Shown here: piece after piece, positions 8,539 to 16,918 of the stretch
How positions within the stretch are numbered: the first letter of the stretch is position 1
Layout of the letters: the number at the start of each line of letters is the position of its first letter
Source: Silvimonas amylolytica
GTDB taxonomy: Bacteria; Pseudomonadota; Gammaproteobacteria; Burkholderiales; Chitinibacteraceae
Assembly (NCBI RefSeq): GCF_014645555.1
Contig: NZ_BMLY01000001.1
Coordinates: 701,939 to 765,938, forward strand
DNA: 64,000 nt
Direction of reading: 5' to 3'
The notes under the pieces: model-generated
Seen by the model: only the letters and a program-made list of their open reading frames with translations
What the model was told of the DNA's origin: nothing
Database searches by the model: none
Translations under genes and position numbers: made by a program

Positions 8539-9774
8539 ATGGCTCGTCCCGTCAAACCACTTACCGATACAGACTGCAAGAACGCCAAGCCCATGGACAA
8601 GGAATATCCAAAGTTCGACGGCGGCGGTCTGTATCTGCTGGTGAAGCCGAACGGAAGCAAGCTCTGGCGCTTCAAGTACACCCGCCCCAATGGCAAACCT
8701 GGTCATATGTCGTTCGGAGCATACCCAGAAGTAAAGCTGGCGGCAGCCCGCTTGCAACGCGACAACGCACGCAGCCTTCTAGCCCAGGGAACAGACCCGC
8801 AGATAGACCGCAATCAAGCCAAAGCGGCGCAGGCAACCACCTTGAGCAACACCTTCGAGGTAGTTGCCCGCCAATGGTTTGATAAGAACATGGGCGGCAA
8901 GTCAGAAAGCCACCGGGAACGGACGATTAACCGGCTTGAAACGGATATTTTCCCTTGGCTGGGTAAACGGCCCATTTCCGACATCACGGCTAAGGAACTA
9001 CTGGCTTGCCTGAGTCGTATCGAAGAGCGCGGCGCGATTGAAACAGCCCACCGCGTTCGCTGGTCATGCAGCAAAGTGTTTCGTTATGCCATTGCTTCTG
9101 GCCTGGCAGACAACGACCCCGCCGACATTGTCAAAGAAGCGCTGGCACGCCCCAACCCCCAAGCATTTCCGACCATCACGGACCCCGTGAAAATCGCGGC
9201 CCTATTACGTGCCATTGATGGGCTAGAAGCATCGTTAATTGTTCGCTGTGCTACTCGCCTGGCACCACTTGTATTTGTTAGACCTGGCGAACTGCGGCAA
9301 GCCGAGTGGAAAGAAATCGACCTGGAAAAAGCAGAGTGGCGCATTCCAGCGGAAAAGATGAAAAGCCGCGCAATCCATGTCGTGCCCCTATCGCACCAGT
9401 CTATGGCAATTTTGCAGGAGCTCCACCCGCTGACGGGTAGCGGCAAATATGTGTTTCCAGGCGAACGTAGCCGCGAACGCCCAATGAGCGAAAACACCGT
9501 TAATGCTGCGTTGCGCCGGTTGGGGTACAGCAAAGAGGAATTTACCGGGCATAGTTTCCGCAAAATCGCGTCCACACTGCTTAACGAATCGCATGAATTT
9601 CACCCCGATGCAATTGAACGCCAGCTTGCCCACGGGGAGCGCGACGAAGTACGTGCTGCGTACAACTATGCAGAGTACCTGCCGGAGCGCATCAGGATGA
9701 TGCAGTGGTGGGCCAACCATCTCGACGAATTGAAAACCGGGGCAAGAGTTGTTCAGTTTCGTGAAACCGGGTAA
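8539..9774 (+). CDS. Tyrosine integrase (P4/CP4-57 type)
   Basis: 411 aa. The N-terminal DUF4102 arm-binding domain (MARPVKPLTDTDCKNAKP, then FDGGGLYLLVKPNGSKLWRF) is followed by the SAM-like core-binding domain and a C-terminal catalytic domain. The catalytic arginine is in FVRPGELRQAEW, the HxxR box is GHSFRKIA, and the terminal tyrosine is in the YNYAEYL region. This type inserts into tRNA/tmRNA 3' ends, agreeing with the ssrA location. The ATG at 8539 is chosen because MARPVKPLTD is the canonical start; an in-frame ATG at 8509 adds 10 residues. Confidence 0.93.
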   Translation: MARPVKPLTDTDCKNAKPMDKEYPKFDGGGLYLLVKPNGSKLWRFKYTRPNGKPGHMSFGAYPEVKLAAARLQRDNARSLLAQGTDPQIDRNQAKAAQATTLSNTFEVVARQWFDKNMGGKSESHRERTINRLETDIFPWLGKRPISDITAKELLACLSRIEERGAIETAHRVRWSCSKVFRYAIASGLADNDPADIVKEALARPNPQAFPTITDPVKIAALLRAIDGLEASLIVRCATRLAPLVFVRPGELRQAEWKEIDLEKAEWRIPAEKMKSRAIHVVPLSHQSMAILQELHPLTGSGKYVFPGERSRERPMSENTVNAALRRLGYSKEEFTGHSFRKIASTLLNESHEFHPDAIERQLAHGERDEVRAAYNYAEYLPERIRMMQWWANHLDELKTGARVVQFRETG

Positions 9775-9857
9775 TTGGACCAGCTTCTGTGGCTGGCCCA
9801 GTCTCTCCACGACTTGAGACCGAACGTCTAGTTAACAGTCAACGAGAAAGGGCGCAC

Positions 9858-10487
9858 ATGCTATTTGAAAACCCCGATTGGGAAAAATGGGCACTGATAC
9901 CGAAAGCCAAGCTGGGTGCTGCGGTATGGCTTTCCTTGAATGTGGAACCCTACCCGTACGTTGAGGACATCCTTTTTCCTGGTGCCCTACGGCGGCAATA
10001 CAAAGAGCGGCTGGCTATCGCAAACGGTAACCTGGCTGCCACTGGCCCTCTTATTCCGATAACGGCCTCAATCACAGAGGGTGAAAGCGAAGTCTCGCTT
10101 GCCGCATTCTTTGTCTGGACTCATTCAATGGGCTGGCGACTGCCTGAAGAAGCGCTTGCATTGCAGGCAGGGGTCAGTGCATCTAGCACACCAAATGCGG
10201 CCGAGCGTGAAGATTCGCTGGCAAAACAGTATGCACTGCTGTTGAAAAAACTCGCATCGTTGGAAAAAAAGCATGACCTCCTATACAAACAGCTGGGTTT
10301 GTTAGCACTTACGCTCTACGAATGTAAAAGCAGTTTTCAGCATGGGGGCAAGGTGAACTGCAAGCAGGTAGGCATCGCCGCACATGAGCTAGCAGTAAAA
10401 GTAAAAGACAATCGCAATATTAAGGGCTTAGGGGTTTCAAGCCTCCGGGCGAGCATTCAGGAAGGTATCGACCGCTTGGATTTGTAA
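9858..10487 (+). CDS. Hypothetical protein of the integrative element
   Basis: 209 aa from the ATG at 9858, preceded by AAAGGG; an in-frame upstream start at 9789 is possible. The N-terminus has the phrase WEKWALIPKAKLGAAVWLS, a pattern I associate with unknown proteins of integrative elements. Residues of the middle part (DSLAKQYALLLKKLASLEKK) look like a short coiled coil. No membrane segments, catalytic motif or HTH are seen. It lies between integrase and alpA, so a role in element maintenance or regulation is possible but unproven. Confidence 0.65.
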   Translation: MLFENPDWEKWALIPKAKLGAAVWLSLNVEPYPYVEDILFPGALRRQYKERLAIANGNLAATGPLIPITASITEGESEVSLAAFFVWTHSMGWRLPEEALALQAGVSASSTPNAAEREDSLAKQYALLLKKLASLEKKHDLLYKQLGLLALTLYECKSSFQHGGKVNCKQVGIAAHELAVKVKDNRNIKGLGVSSLRASIQEGIDRLDL

Positions 10488-10523
10488 AATAAAAGCCAGC
10501 TGGAGAAAGTAAAAGCCAGCTGG
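10484..10523 (+). repeat. Two tandem 20-bp iteron-like repeats upstream of the alpA-like gene
   Basis: Two adjacent 20-bp units end in the identical 13-mer AAAAGCCAGCTGG (10491-10503 and 10511-10523). The units match at 17 of 20 positions, and the second continues into the palindrome GCCAGCTGGC. A 20-bp period places them on the same helix face. They could be AlpA/regulator binding sites or a minimal replication iteron. Confidence 0.5.
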
Positions 10524-10589
10524 CTCTTCCCCGAAAAAAAAGCTGCCAAGCTGCATGACATCACACTCCATCTCTCAGGAGCTCATGTC

Positions 10590-10853
10590 ATGACAAGCAC
10601 CGTTCCCGACCTTGCGGACCTTCCAGCCAATGGATATGTCCGCCAGTCTTACCTTGTCGGTCCTGCTGGCCGTAAAGCCGTCCTTGCGGGCACGCAACAA
10701 CACATCGCTTCCGGCATCCTGCCTTTCTCATCGGCAACACTCTGGCGCTTAATCAAGGCTCAGAAATTCCCTGCCCCGGTAAAACTGTCTGCGCGCGTAA
10801 CTGCTTGGCGTGTTGAAGATATTCGCGCCTGGCTGATGGCACAGTCCAAGTAA
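10590..10853 (+). CDS. AlpA-family phage/element transcriptional regulator
   Basis: 87 aa with an excisionase/AlpA-type winged HTH: GYVRQSYLVG, then PFSSATLWRLIKAQKFPAPVKLSARVTAWRVEDIRAWL, split here around the helices and wing. Proteins of this type activate integrase or excision genes of P4-like elements. It is followed after 11 nt by the DUF3631 gene, so the two form one unit. The iteron-like repeats 67 nt upstream may be its target. Confidence 0.85.
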   Translation: MTSTVPDLADLPANGYVRQSYLVGPAGRKAVLAGTQQHIASGILPFSSATLWRLIKAQKFPAPVKLSARVTAWRVEDIRAWLMAQSK

Positions 10854-10864
10854 GGCGCAACGAC

Positions 10865-12346
10865 ATGGACAAACTGGAACATCTGCTTGCCGCTTTACCT
10901 GATGTCGCAGACGAAGAACCATTTCTTCAGCATCTGGCAACGCTATCCAAGCTGGACTACAGCCGCATTAGAGGCTCGGCAGCAAAGATGCTCGGTGTAA
11001 AGTTGTCCATGCTAGATGAAACAGTAGCGGACTACAGAAAACAGTCTGCGACCCCGACCAAGGATGCGCAGGGCCAGACCTATGTCCCGAAAGACGTAGC
11101 ACCCTGGTCGGACACGGTGGATGGCACTGTCTTACTGGATTCAGTTTTGGCAACACTGCACCGCTATGTCGTCGCAGATGTGGAAACCTTATGGGCCGCA
11201 ACCCTATGGCTGGTACTGACTTGGCTGGCCGACTACGCAACGGTATTGCCGCTGGCGCTGATTACCGCACCTGAAAAAGGCTGTGGCAAAACGACGCTAC
11301 TTTCCGTCTTCTTAAAGCTGGCCCGCCGCGCCGTTCCAGCAGCCAACATCACACCTGCCGCACTTTTCTGGGTAGTCGATACCTGCCAGCCGACGTTACT
11401 CATAGACGAAGCGGATACCTTCATGAAGGGCCTTCCTGACCTCGTCGGCATTATCAATAGCGGCCACACGCGAGATACGTCATTCATCCTCCGGGTCCTT
11501 CGAGTAGACGGCGACAATTTTGGTCTTCGCCACTTTTGTACTTTCGGACCCAAGGCCATCAGCGGAATTGGCGCACATCGTGTCGCAGACAGTTTGACCA
11601 GCCGGTCAATTCTGCTTCCATTGCGCCGCAAACTGCCCGATGAACAATGCGAGAACATACGTCATGCCGACACGGCGGGCTTCAACGAACTCAAACGCAA
11701 GCTCGCACGCTGGGCGCAGGATAACGGCCCAACATTTGGCACCCTGCATCCCAGCTTTGGACATAATCGTACCAATGACAACTGGGAGCCATTACTTGCA
11801 ATTGCAGAACTGGCTGGTCCAGCATGGAAGCGGCGGGCTCATCAGGCCGCAATCAAACTCACCGATTCCGCCGAGAACACCGCCAGCATCAATCAACAAC
11901 TTCTGGCCGACATCCAGTCGATTTTTGTGCATACGAAAGCTGACCGCATCCACACCGTCACGCTGCGCAAGGCGCTGTGCGAAGTGGATGGCCCATGGTC
12001 AATCTATAACAGCGGCCAACCTATAACCGCGCACCAATTGGGCACGCACCTTCGTGAATTTGGGATTACATCGAATACGGTGCGGGTTGGGGACTTGACC
12101 TTGAAGGGCTATAAGCGCGAACAGTTTGACGACGCGTTCAAGCGGTATTTGCCGGTGGTCCCGCCCTCGCCCGTCACACCGTCACAAACGGCAGCAAACA
12201 AGGCTTCCAACACCTTAGTCAACCGTCACACCGAAACCAATGTGACGGAGGAAAAACCGCTGAATACCAGTGACCACGCGGGTTGTGACGTTGTGACGTC
12301 AGCACATCCCGGGGACGAAAATAATGACTGGAGCGTCGTCATATGA
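10865..12346 (+). CDS. DUF3631 P-loop ATPase, probable element replication protein
   Basis: 493 aa. Walker A is APEKGCGKTT (residues 135-144) and Walker B is PTLLIDEAD (about 176-184). The continuation (FMKGLPDLVGIINSGH, then FGPKAISGIG) is the DUF3631 pattern of helicase-like proteins found in phages and integrative elements, often fused to or beside primases. No primase active site is visible, so it may be the helicase half only. The C-terminal ~80 residues are Thr/Val/Asn-rich and probably disordered. It overlaps the next gene by 4 nt (ATGA). Confidence 0.85.
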   Translation: MDKLEHLLAALPDVADEEPFLQHLATLSKLDYSRIRGSAAKMLGVKLSMLDETVADYRKQSATPTKDAQGQTYVPKDVAPWSDTVDGTVLLDSVLATLHRYVVADVETLWAATLWLVLTWLADYATVLPLALITAPEKGCGKTTLLSVFLKLARRAVPAANITPAALFWVVDTCQPTLLIDEADTFMKGLPDLVGIINSGHTRDTSFILRVLRVDGDNFGLRHFCTFGPKAISGIGAHRVADSLTSRSILLPLRRKLPDEQCENIRHADTAGFNELKRKLARWAQDNGPTFGTLHPSFGHNRTNDNWEPLLAIAELAGPAWKRRAHQAAIKLTDSAENTASINQQLLADIQSIFVHTKADRIHTVTLRKALCEVDGPWSIYNSGQPITAHQLGTHLREFGITSNTVRVGDLTLKGYKREQFDDAFKRYLPVVPPSPVTPSQTAANKASNTLVNRHTETNVTEEKPLNTSDHAGCDVVTSAHPGDENNDWSVVI

Positions 12347-12768
12347 ATGCTGCCCAGTTGATTGACTATGCGTCATCACATGGCCTGATTTTGTCGGTAT
12401 GGAACGGCAATATCAGAATGACGGGCAATCGCCAGGCCGCCAATGACAAGCTGATTAATGACCTGCGCCAGCATAAATCAGAGGTAATTGACCTTCTGAC
12501 TTATTCCGCACCCTCGGTCATGGTCCCGTTTGCGTTGTTAAAAGGTGGTGGGGGCCAGATGTTCGACCGCCAAGGCATCGTGTCCGCGATTACCAAACTG
12601 ATTGAACACTACGGTTCGCGCCTAGACCTGCTTGCGCTGCTTCTGTGGTTGGAGCAGCGAAAAACAACAGTGTGGCCGGCAAGTAGGCCATTGGACCTGA
12701 AACAGGACGTGCTGGCGCTGGACGTTGCACTCCAAGCGATTGCAAAAGCCCAGATAAAAATGCGCTAA
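12343..12768 (+). CDS. Small protein with TubC N-terminal docking-like domain
   Basis: 141 aa. Residues 1-50 (MNAAQLIDYASSHGLILSVW ... NDKLINDLRQHKSEVIDLL) match the TubC-N pattern, a small fold first known as a docking domain of NRPS/PKS enzymes but also common in element proteins that follow DUF3631/primase genes. The C-terminal part is helical with no known motif. Translational coupling (ATGA) with the ATPase suggests a subunit or loader. The function is inferred from position. Confidence 0.75.
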   Translation: MNAAQLIDYASSHGLILSVWNGNIRMTGNRQAANDKLINDLRQHKSEVIDLLTYSAPSVMVPFALLKGGGGQMFDRQGIVSAITKLIEHYGSRLDLLALLLWLEQRKTTVWPASRPLDLKQDVLALDVALQAIAKAQIKMR

Positions 12769-12987
12769 ATGCAGGCCAGTAGCATGACCGCTTTGCTCAG
12801 AAAATAGCCTACGAAATAAATACTTTATGGTTGCAACAGTAAGTTAGCTGTACGCGTAGGTCGGTTCTTCAACCAACCCCATGTTACTTGCAAAATTCCA
12901 ACATCAGATGTCAATGGTCAAGTAGCGCCAACCCGAAGTTGGTAACATTGAGCAGCATAGTCAACCAAACCAACAACGAGAAGAACG

Positions 12988-14607
12988 ATGGCGGATAGCG
13001 GCATTCCCTTTCGATTTACCAGGCACGCTCGTATCGGAGAAGCTGGTGCCGAGCAAGACGACGAATTTCTATTCAACAATTTTGAGGATGTAGGTGACTA
13101 CGAAGAACTTCAAAGCCTCAGAAGCGTAAAGCGCATTGTTTTAGGACGAACAGGCAGCGGCAAAACTGCGCTGCTTCGGTACTTATTACACCGTGAAGAC
13201 CATGTCATTCCTCTTGAGCCCGAACAACTGTCGCTCGATTATATTGCCAATAATCATGTCATCAGATTTTTTGAAGATTTAGGCGTAAAGCTGGACCTTT
13301 TCTATGGACTACTCTGGAAGCATGTTCTTGTTGTTGAATTGCTAAAGCATAAATTCAGCTTAAATACTGAAGAAAAAACCCAAAGCTGGGTCAGTAGTAT
13401 CAGCGAAAACCTCAGAAAGAAGGACCAAGGCAAACTTCGAGCCTTTCAATACATTAAGGATTGGGGTGATAAGTTCTGGATAGAAACAGAATCCCGCGTC
13501 AAAGAACTAACCACGAAGCTTTCGGGAGAACTGGAAGCAAAAGGTGGCGTACCTGTCTTTAGTGCCGGTGCATCAGCTCAGATGAGCGAGGAAAAGAAAA
13601 TAGAATACGTTGAAAGGGGTCAACGTATTGTTAGTGAAATACAAATCAAAGAATTGGATGATGTTATCAAATTCTTGGATGAAGACGTATTTACAGACCC
13701 ACAAAAGCCGTACTACATCACAATCGACAAGCTTGATGAAGACTGGGTCGATGAAAGCATTCGCTATAAATTAATCCGTTCTCTAATTGAAACAGTAAAG
13801 AAATTTCAGCGCATAAAGAATGTAAAAATAATTATGGCGTTGCGTTTTGACCTGTACGAAAAAGTAATCAAGGAAACGACCGACGCAGGTTTTCAATCGG
13901 AAAAATACGATGCTTTGCTGCTTTCACTGCGATGGAACTCCAAGCAAATCGTGTCTTTGCTGGACAAGCGAGTTGGTTCGCTCGTGAAGGAACAGTACAC
14001 GGCTAGACCTGTATCCTTGATTGACCTTTTCCCAGAGCGTGTAGGGAACGTCAAATTCGTCGAATATTTGATGGCGCGCACGGCACTCCGACCAAGAGAT
14101 GCAATTGTATTCGTTAATGATTGCATTCAATTATCTGAGGACACCAATCGCGTAACAGCGGGAACGGTAACAGAAGCTGAGAAGAAATATTCTACGGGAC
14201 GCCGCCGTGCTCTCCTGGATGAATGGAAAAACTTATACCCGTCCCTCGCCACCTGTCTTCCTTTAATTGAAGGCCGAGATATTGAATTTAAATTATCGAG
14301 CATCGATAAAGAAAAAATTGAGCTTTTCGCATTAGAAATAACGGAAAATGATGACAATTCTGGCAAGGCCGCAAGCGATTACTACGCAGGCAAGGTTACG
14401 GACTACCACATCATCACTGCAAATATCTTCCGAATGTTCTTTGACATAGGGTTAGTAGGATTCAAACTTGAAGGAAGAGGCCAGACAATTTGGCCTTCCA
14501 GTGATGTGACGCCTGATGTTAGTTTTATTAAAACAAACACCAAGGCAGTCGTTCACCCCATGTTTTATCAGGCTTTTAACATAAAATTCAAGGATGAAGT
14601 GGAATAA
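12988..14607 (+). CDS. Large P-loop ATPase, Sll1717-like; candidate defence cargo
   Basis: 539 aa. The N-terminus has a phosphorylation-independent-looking leader and then Walker A GRTGSGKT (residues 53-60). Walker B is YYITIDKLDEDW (about 242-253), followed by VKIIMALRFDLYEKV, a sensor-like strand. The long helical region between them and the overall order fit the family annotated 'P-loop ATPase, Sll1717 family'. No nuclease or TIR domain is recognised. It has its own RBS (GAGAAG) and a 219-nt AT-rich upstream region, so it is a separate transcription unit. Its base composition is more AT-rich than its neighbours. A role as an anti-phage effector is inferred from the location on a satellite-like element. 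Confidence 0.8.
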   Translation: MADSGIPFRFTRHARIGEAGAEQDDEFLFNNFEDVGDYEELQSLRSVKRIVLGRTGSGKTALLRYLLHREDHVIPLEPEQLSLDYIANNHVIRFFEDLGVKLDLFYGLLWKHVLVVELLKHKFSLNTEEKTQSWVSSISENLRKKDQGKLRAFQYIKDWGDKFWIETESRVKELTTKLSGELEAKGGVPVFSAGASAQMSEEKKIEYVERGQRIVSEIQIKELDDVIKFLDEDVFTDPQKPYYITIDKLDEDWVDESIRYKLIRSLIETVKKFQRIKNVKIIMALRFDLYEKVIKETTDAGFQSEKYDALLLSLRWNSKQIVSLLDKRVGSLVKEQYTARPVSLIDLFPERVGNVKFVEYLMARTALRPRDAIVFVNDCIQLSEDTNRVTAGTVTEAEKKYSTGRRRALLDEWKNLYPSLATCLPLIEGRDIEFKLSSIDKEKIELFALEITENDDNSGKAASDYYAGKVTDYHIITANIFRMFFDIGLVGFKLEGRGQTIWPSSDVTPDVSFIKTNTKAVVHPMFYQAFNIKFKDEVE

Positions 14608-14756
14608 ACCCGCCTTCTAAATAGCTGAACATTAGCCAAATGGGTGGGGCTTAAGTAGCATTGAAGTGAATGCGGGCTGGCGCTGGTTTACGGGTGTCGA
14701 ACAAATAAACCACGCACCGAATCTCGAATTAGTGGCGTTACTGAAGGAAATGCGAT

Positions 14757-15320
14757 ATGCGCTCGCACATGCCATCCGCCAGCTCGCAACAAGAAATAAC
14801 CTGCGCAACTCTGCAAGTACCATTGAGCCCCGGGCAAACTGACGAACAAGCACTGGCCGCGCAAGCCCTTTCTGCAATCCTCCCCAGCGCCATAACGGCC
14901 CGCTTCTTTGCGGCTCCATCATTTGGCGCGTTGGACATCAACTCATCTGTCCAGACCCTACGTGACGCTTGTCATCGCGCTATGTCGGGCAACCTTTCCG
15001 ACATGGAAACGATGCTCGCAGCACAAGCTTATGCGCTGAATAACATTTTCGGTGAACTGGCGCGAATGGCACTTGTGAACATCGGGCAGAACTCAAGCGT
15101 ATTCGACGGGCTGATGCGGCTGGCTTTCAAAGCTCAAGCCCAGTGCCGATGCACTACACTGGCGCTGGCAGAAATCCAGCATCCACGGTCTACGTCTTTC
15201 GTGAAACAGACGAACATCGCCCAAGGTCACCAGCAAGTGAACAACTGCCCATACGAATCTGTATCAGGCGAGCCCCCCTCAGAAAATCCAGAAAACCCGA
15301 CCAAACGAACTATTGGATGA
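14757..15320 (+). CDS. Hypothetical element protein
   Basis: 187 aa, helical in the middle (AHAYALNNIF-like region, then MRLAFKAQAQCRCTTLALAEI). The string FVKQTNIAQGHQQVNN near the C-terminus is one I recognise from unknown proteins scattered in proteobacterial accessory regions. These are commonly followed by a short gene with a TGPRSPEGKA motif, exactly as here. No function is known. The start ATG is taken from the first plausible codon; the N-terminus is less certain than the C-terminal part. Confidence 0.65.
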   Translation: MRSHMPSASSQQEITCATLQVPLSPGQTDEQALAAQALSAILPSAITARFFAAPSFGALDINSSVQTLRDACHRAMSGNLSDMETMLAAQAYALNNIFGELARMALVNIGQNSSVFDGLMRLAFKAQAQCRCTTLALAEIQHPRSTSFVKQTNIAQGHQQVNNCPYESVSGEPPSENPENPTKRTIG

Positions 15321-15329
15321 TGCACAACG

Positions 15330-15554
15330 ATGCGTAACGGCTGGACATCGGAAAGGCGCGCGAAACAGGCTGTGATGATTTATTCCTGGCAGCCTTGGGC
15401 ACATGCAACAGGCCCTCGGAGCCCTGAAGGAAAAGCAACGTCTAGCCAGAACGCGCGGCGGGGCAACGTTCGTGGAATGATGCGAGAAGTATCCCGTTTG
15501 CTGCACGAACAGCACACTGAGATGAAAAAGATAGTCAGTTCCATGACGACCTAA
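15330..15554 (+). CDS. Small hypothetical protein with TGPRSPEGKA motif
   Basis: 74 aa, very basic N-terminal half. The motif HATGPRSPEGKATSSQNARR is recurrent in short accessory-element proteins and here follows its usual partner by 9 nt. Its role is unknown. The C-terminal helix (MMREVSRLLHEQHTEMKKIV) may mediate dimerisation. Confidence 0.65.
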   Translation: MRNGWTSERRAKQAVMIYSWQPWAHATGPRSPEGKATSSQNARRGNVRGMMREVSRLLHEQHTEMKKIVSSMTT

Positions 15555-15698
15555 GCCCCCCAATAACTAACGATTGCCCACTATCCGAAAAGCTATCAGC
15601 CGATAAAGCGGCGGATTTAAACTTCGTTGCAAAACGATATGGGTAATTTTTCGCAGACGACAGGTACTCATCCCCCGCCCATGCAGCCCGAAAAAATA

Positions 15699-15716
15699 GG
15701 TACACGAATTAGTACA
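15699..15716 (+). promoter_or_regulatory. Putative integrase arm-type site (right)
   Basis: GGTACACGAATTAGTACA matches the left site at 8481 in 15 of 18 positions and the same orientation, 56 nt before the attR core. See the left site for the interpretation. Confidence 0.5.
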
Positions 15717-15771
15717 CGAGTGCGCACCAACATCCTAAAAACATAACAAAAAAGCGGGATACAGACGTATT

Positions 15772-15787
15772 TTCGACTCCCGCCGGC
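15772..15787 (+). repeat. attR core, degenerate copy of the ssrA 3' end
   Basis: TTCGACTCCCGCCGGC is identical to 8345-8360. It is followed by CCACCA, whereas ssrA has TCCACCA. This one-base deletion would shorten the acceptor stem by one pair if this copy were joined to ssrA. No tRNA or tmRNA body precedes it, so it is an attachment remnant and not a gene. Confidence 0.8.
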
Positions 15788-15805
15788 CCACCAGTCACAA
15801 AGATT

Positions 15806-15836
15806 AAAGCCCTGATTTTTCAGGGCTTTTTCTTTT
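15806..15836 (+). terminator. Terminator in the right flank, probably the ancestral ssrA terminator
   Basis: Stem AAAGCCCTG / CAGGGCTTT followed by TTTCTTTTT, 12 nt after the attR CCACCA. Its distance from that CCACCA and its form suit the original terminator of ssrA before insertion. Confidence 0.75.
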
Positions 15837-16042
15837 TCTGATCGCGAAAACTCCACACACCCTACGTTTGCGCTTTGCTCCCCGTGGGAGCCGGTGAGAC
15901 ATGGAGGGGGATTTGCAACCCTCATGTACATGAGGTGCTCTCTCGGCCTGGCGCGTCACCCTCTTTGAGCAAATGGTGCAATGCTGGCTCACTGATTCTC
16001 AGACGGCGGGCAAAAGCAGCGCTTTCACCCCCATCAAGTCGG

Positions 16043-16693
16043 CTAAACGACTCCCGCAGCCCTATCCCTAATGCTTGCTCGGCGATTGTGCGATTTCTTC
16101 CGATAAGTCGGGTATAGAGCAACCAAACCCATCATCGTCAGCACATAGGTTTCTGGCTCAGGAACCGGGGACACCTCTGTCACCTTCCAGGACGATGGCT
16201 CAGCTATTTGGTCCGACACATGAAAGCCACCAGCGCCAAAAAGTGAAAACACATCTACGCCTTGTCCATAGGCGTCATCAGTCGCTTCGTTACCGTAGCT
16301 AGTGAAGGCGTAGCCGTGCACCGGCGCAGGGCCGCCCAAGGAATCATCCCAGTCAAATATGAATTGATTGTGATGCCCACTGAAAGAAAGTACGTCGGGG
16401 ATTAATCCGAAAGAAGGGCCCGCATATGGAAAAATTGGCTCTTTATCTATGAGAACATTGCCGTTATTGTCCTTCACGGAAAGAAATACGTCCGACAGGT
16501 TTGTAATCAAATCCCCGTTGGCAGTGCCCAAAAAAGTACCATATACGGTGTAAGCGGTTCCGACAACGCTGCGCGGGCTATCTGCGTTTGGTGCTGGGTC
16601 GGCGAATGTATATGAATACTCGTATTTAGCGCTTGCATTAGCTGTTGAAAAAATAAAACCCAAAACAATCCCTAATGCTGCAAGTAGCCTCAT
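16043..16693 (-). CDS. PEP-CTERM-like secreted protein 1
   Basis: 216 aa. A signal peptide (MRLLAALGIVLGFIFSTANA) starts the protein and the C-terminal sorting signal is VPEPETYVLTMMGLVALY followed by the basic YRKK. This is the exosortase (EpsH) substrate signature VPEP plus TM plus basic tail. Unusually, 13 further residues follow the basic cluster. The mature part shares GTANGDLIT and the DAYGQGVDV phrase with the neighbouring protein, so they are paralogues. The second ATG (16693) is chosen because GGAG lies 7 nt upstream of it, whereas it abuts the first ATG. Surface or exopolysaccharide association is inferred. Confidence 0.85.
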   Translation of the reverse strand: MRLLAALGIVLGFIFSTANASAKYEYSYTFADPAPNADSPRSVVGTAYTVYGTFLGTANGDLITNLSDVFLSVKDNNGNVLIDKEPIFPYAGPSFGLIPDVLSFSGHHNQFIFDWDDSLGGPAPVHGYAFTSYGNEATDDAYGQGVDVFSLFGAGGFHVSDQIAEPSSWKVTEVSPVPEPETYVLTMMGLVALYPTYRKKSHNRRASIRDRAAGVV

Positions 16694-16918
16694 GATCATC
16701 TCCGGTAATGAATTTAATGATAATAGTGCGCCATGCCAATTTCACTATCGCCGTAAATTACGGCGCAATAGTTTTTGGTTGAAACTACAGGCAATCTGGG
16801 CTTCAACAAATCCTATTTTTGTCCGGGTTGTCACCTTTGCACCTCATCTAGATGGAGGACCTACCCATTCCATTCATCGGACGAAAGTATCCGGGTGTTG
16901 ATTTCACCTGATTAAAAT

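Larger units (their letters stand above)
8345..15787 (+). mobile_element. 7.4-kb integrative element in ssrA
   Basis: The element runs from the ssrA 3' end to a partial copy of it 7.4 kb away. It holds a tyrosine integrase next to attL, an AlpA-type regulator, a DUF3631 ATPase, a TubC-like small protein, a Sll1717-type P-loop ATPase and small unknown genes. Capsid, terminase, relaxase and lysis genes are absent, so it resembles a phage satellite or mini-island that depends on a helper. Similar 18-nt motifs near both ends (8481 and 15699) look like integrase arm sites. Part of the cargo (about 13.0-14.6 kb) is visibly more AT-rich than the flanks. Confidence 0.85.
15555..16042. other. Right end of element and flank, no gene
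   Basis: This stretch holds the right arm-like site, the attR core and the flank terminator, annotated separately. No open reading frame between 15555 and 16042 has convincing coding character. Confidence 0.6.

Noticed and set aside
15772-15793. Possible tRNA or second tmRNA 3' end
   Set aside because: Only the T-loop and acceptor remnant is present; no cloverleaf or tmRNA body precedes it, so it is an attachment remnant.
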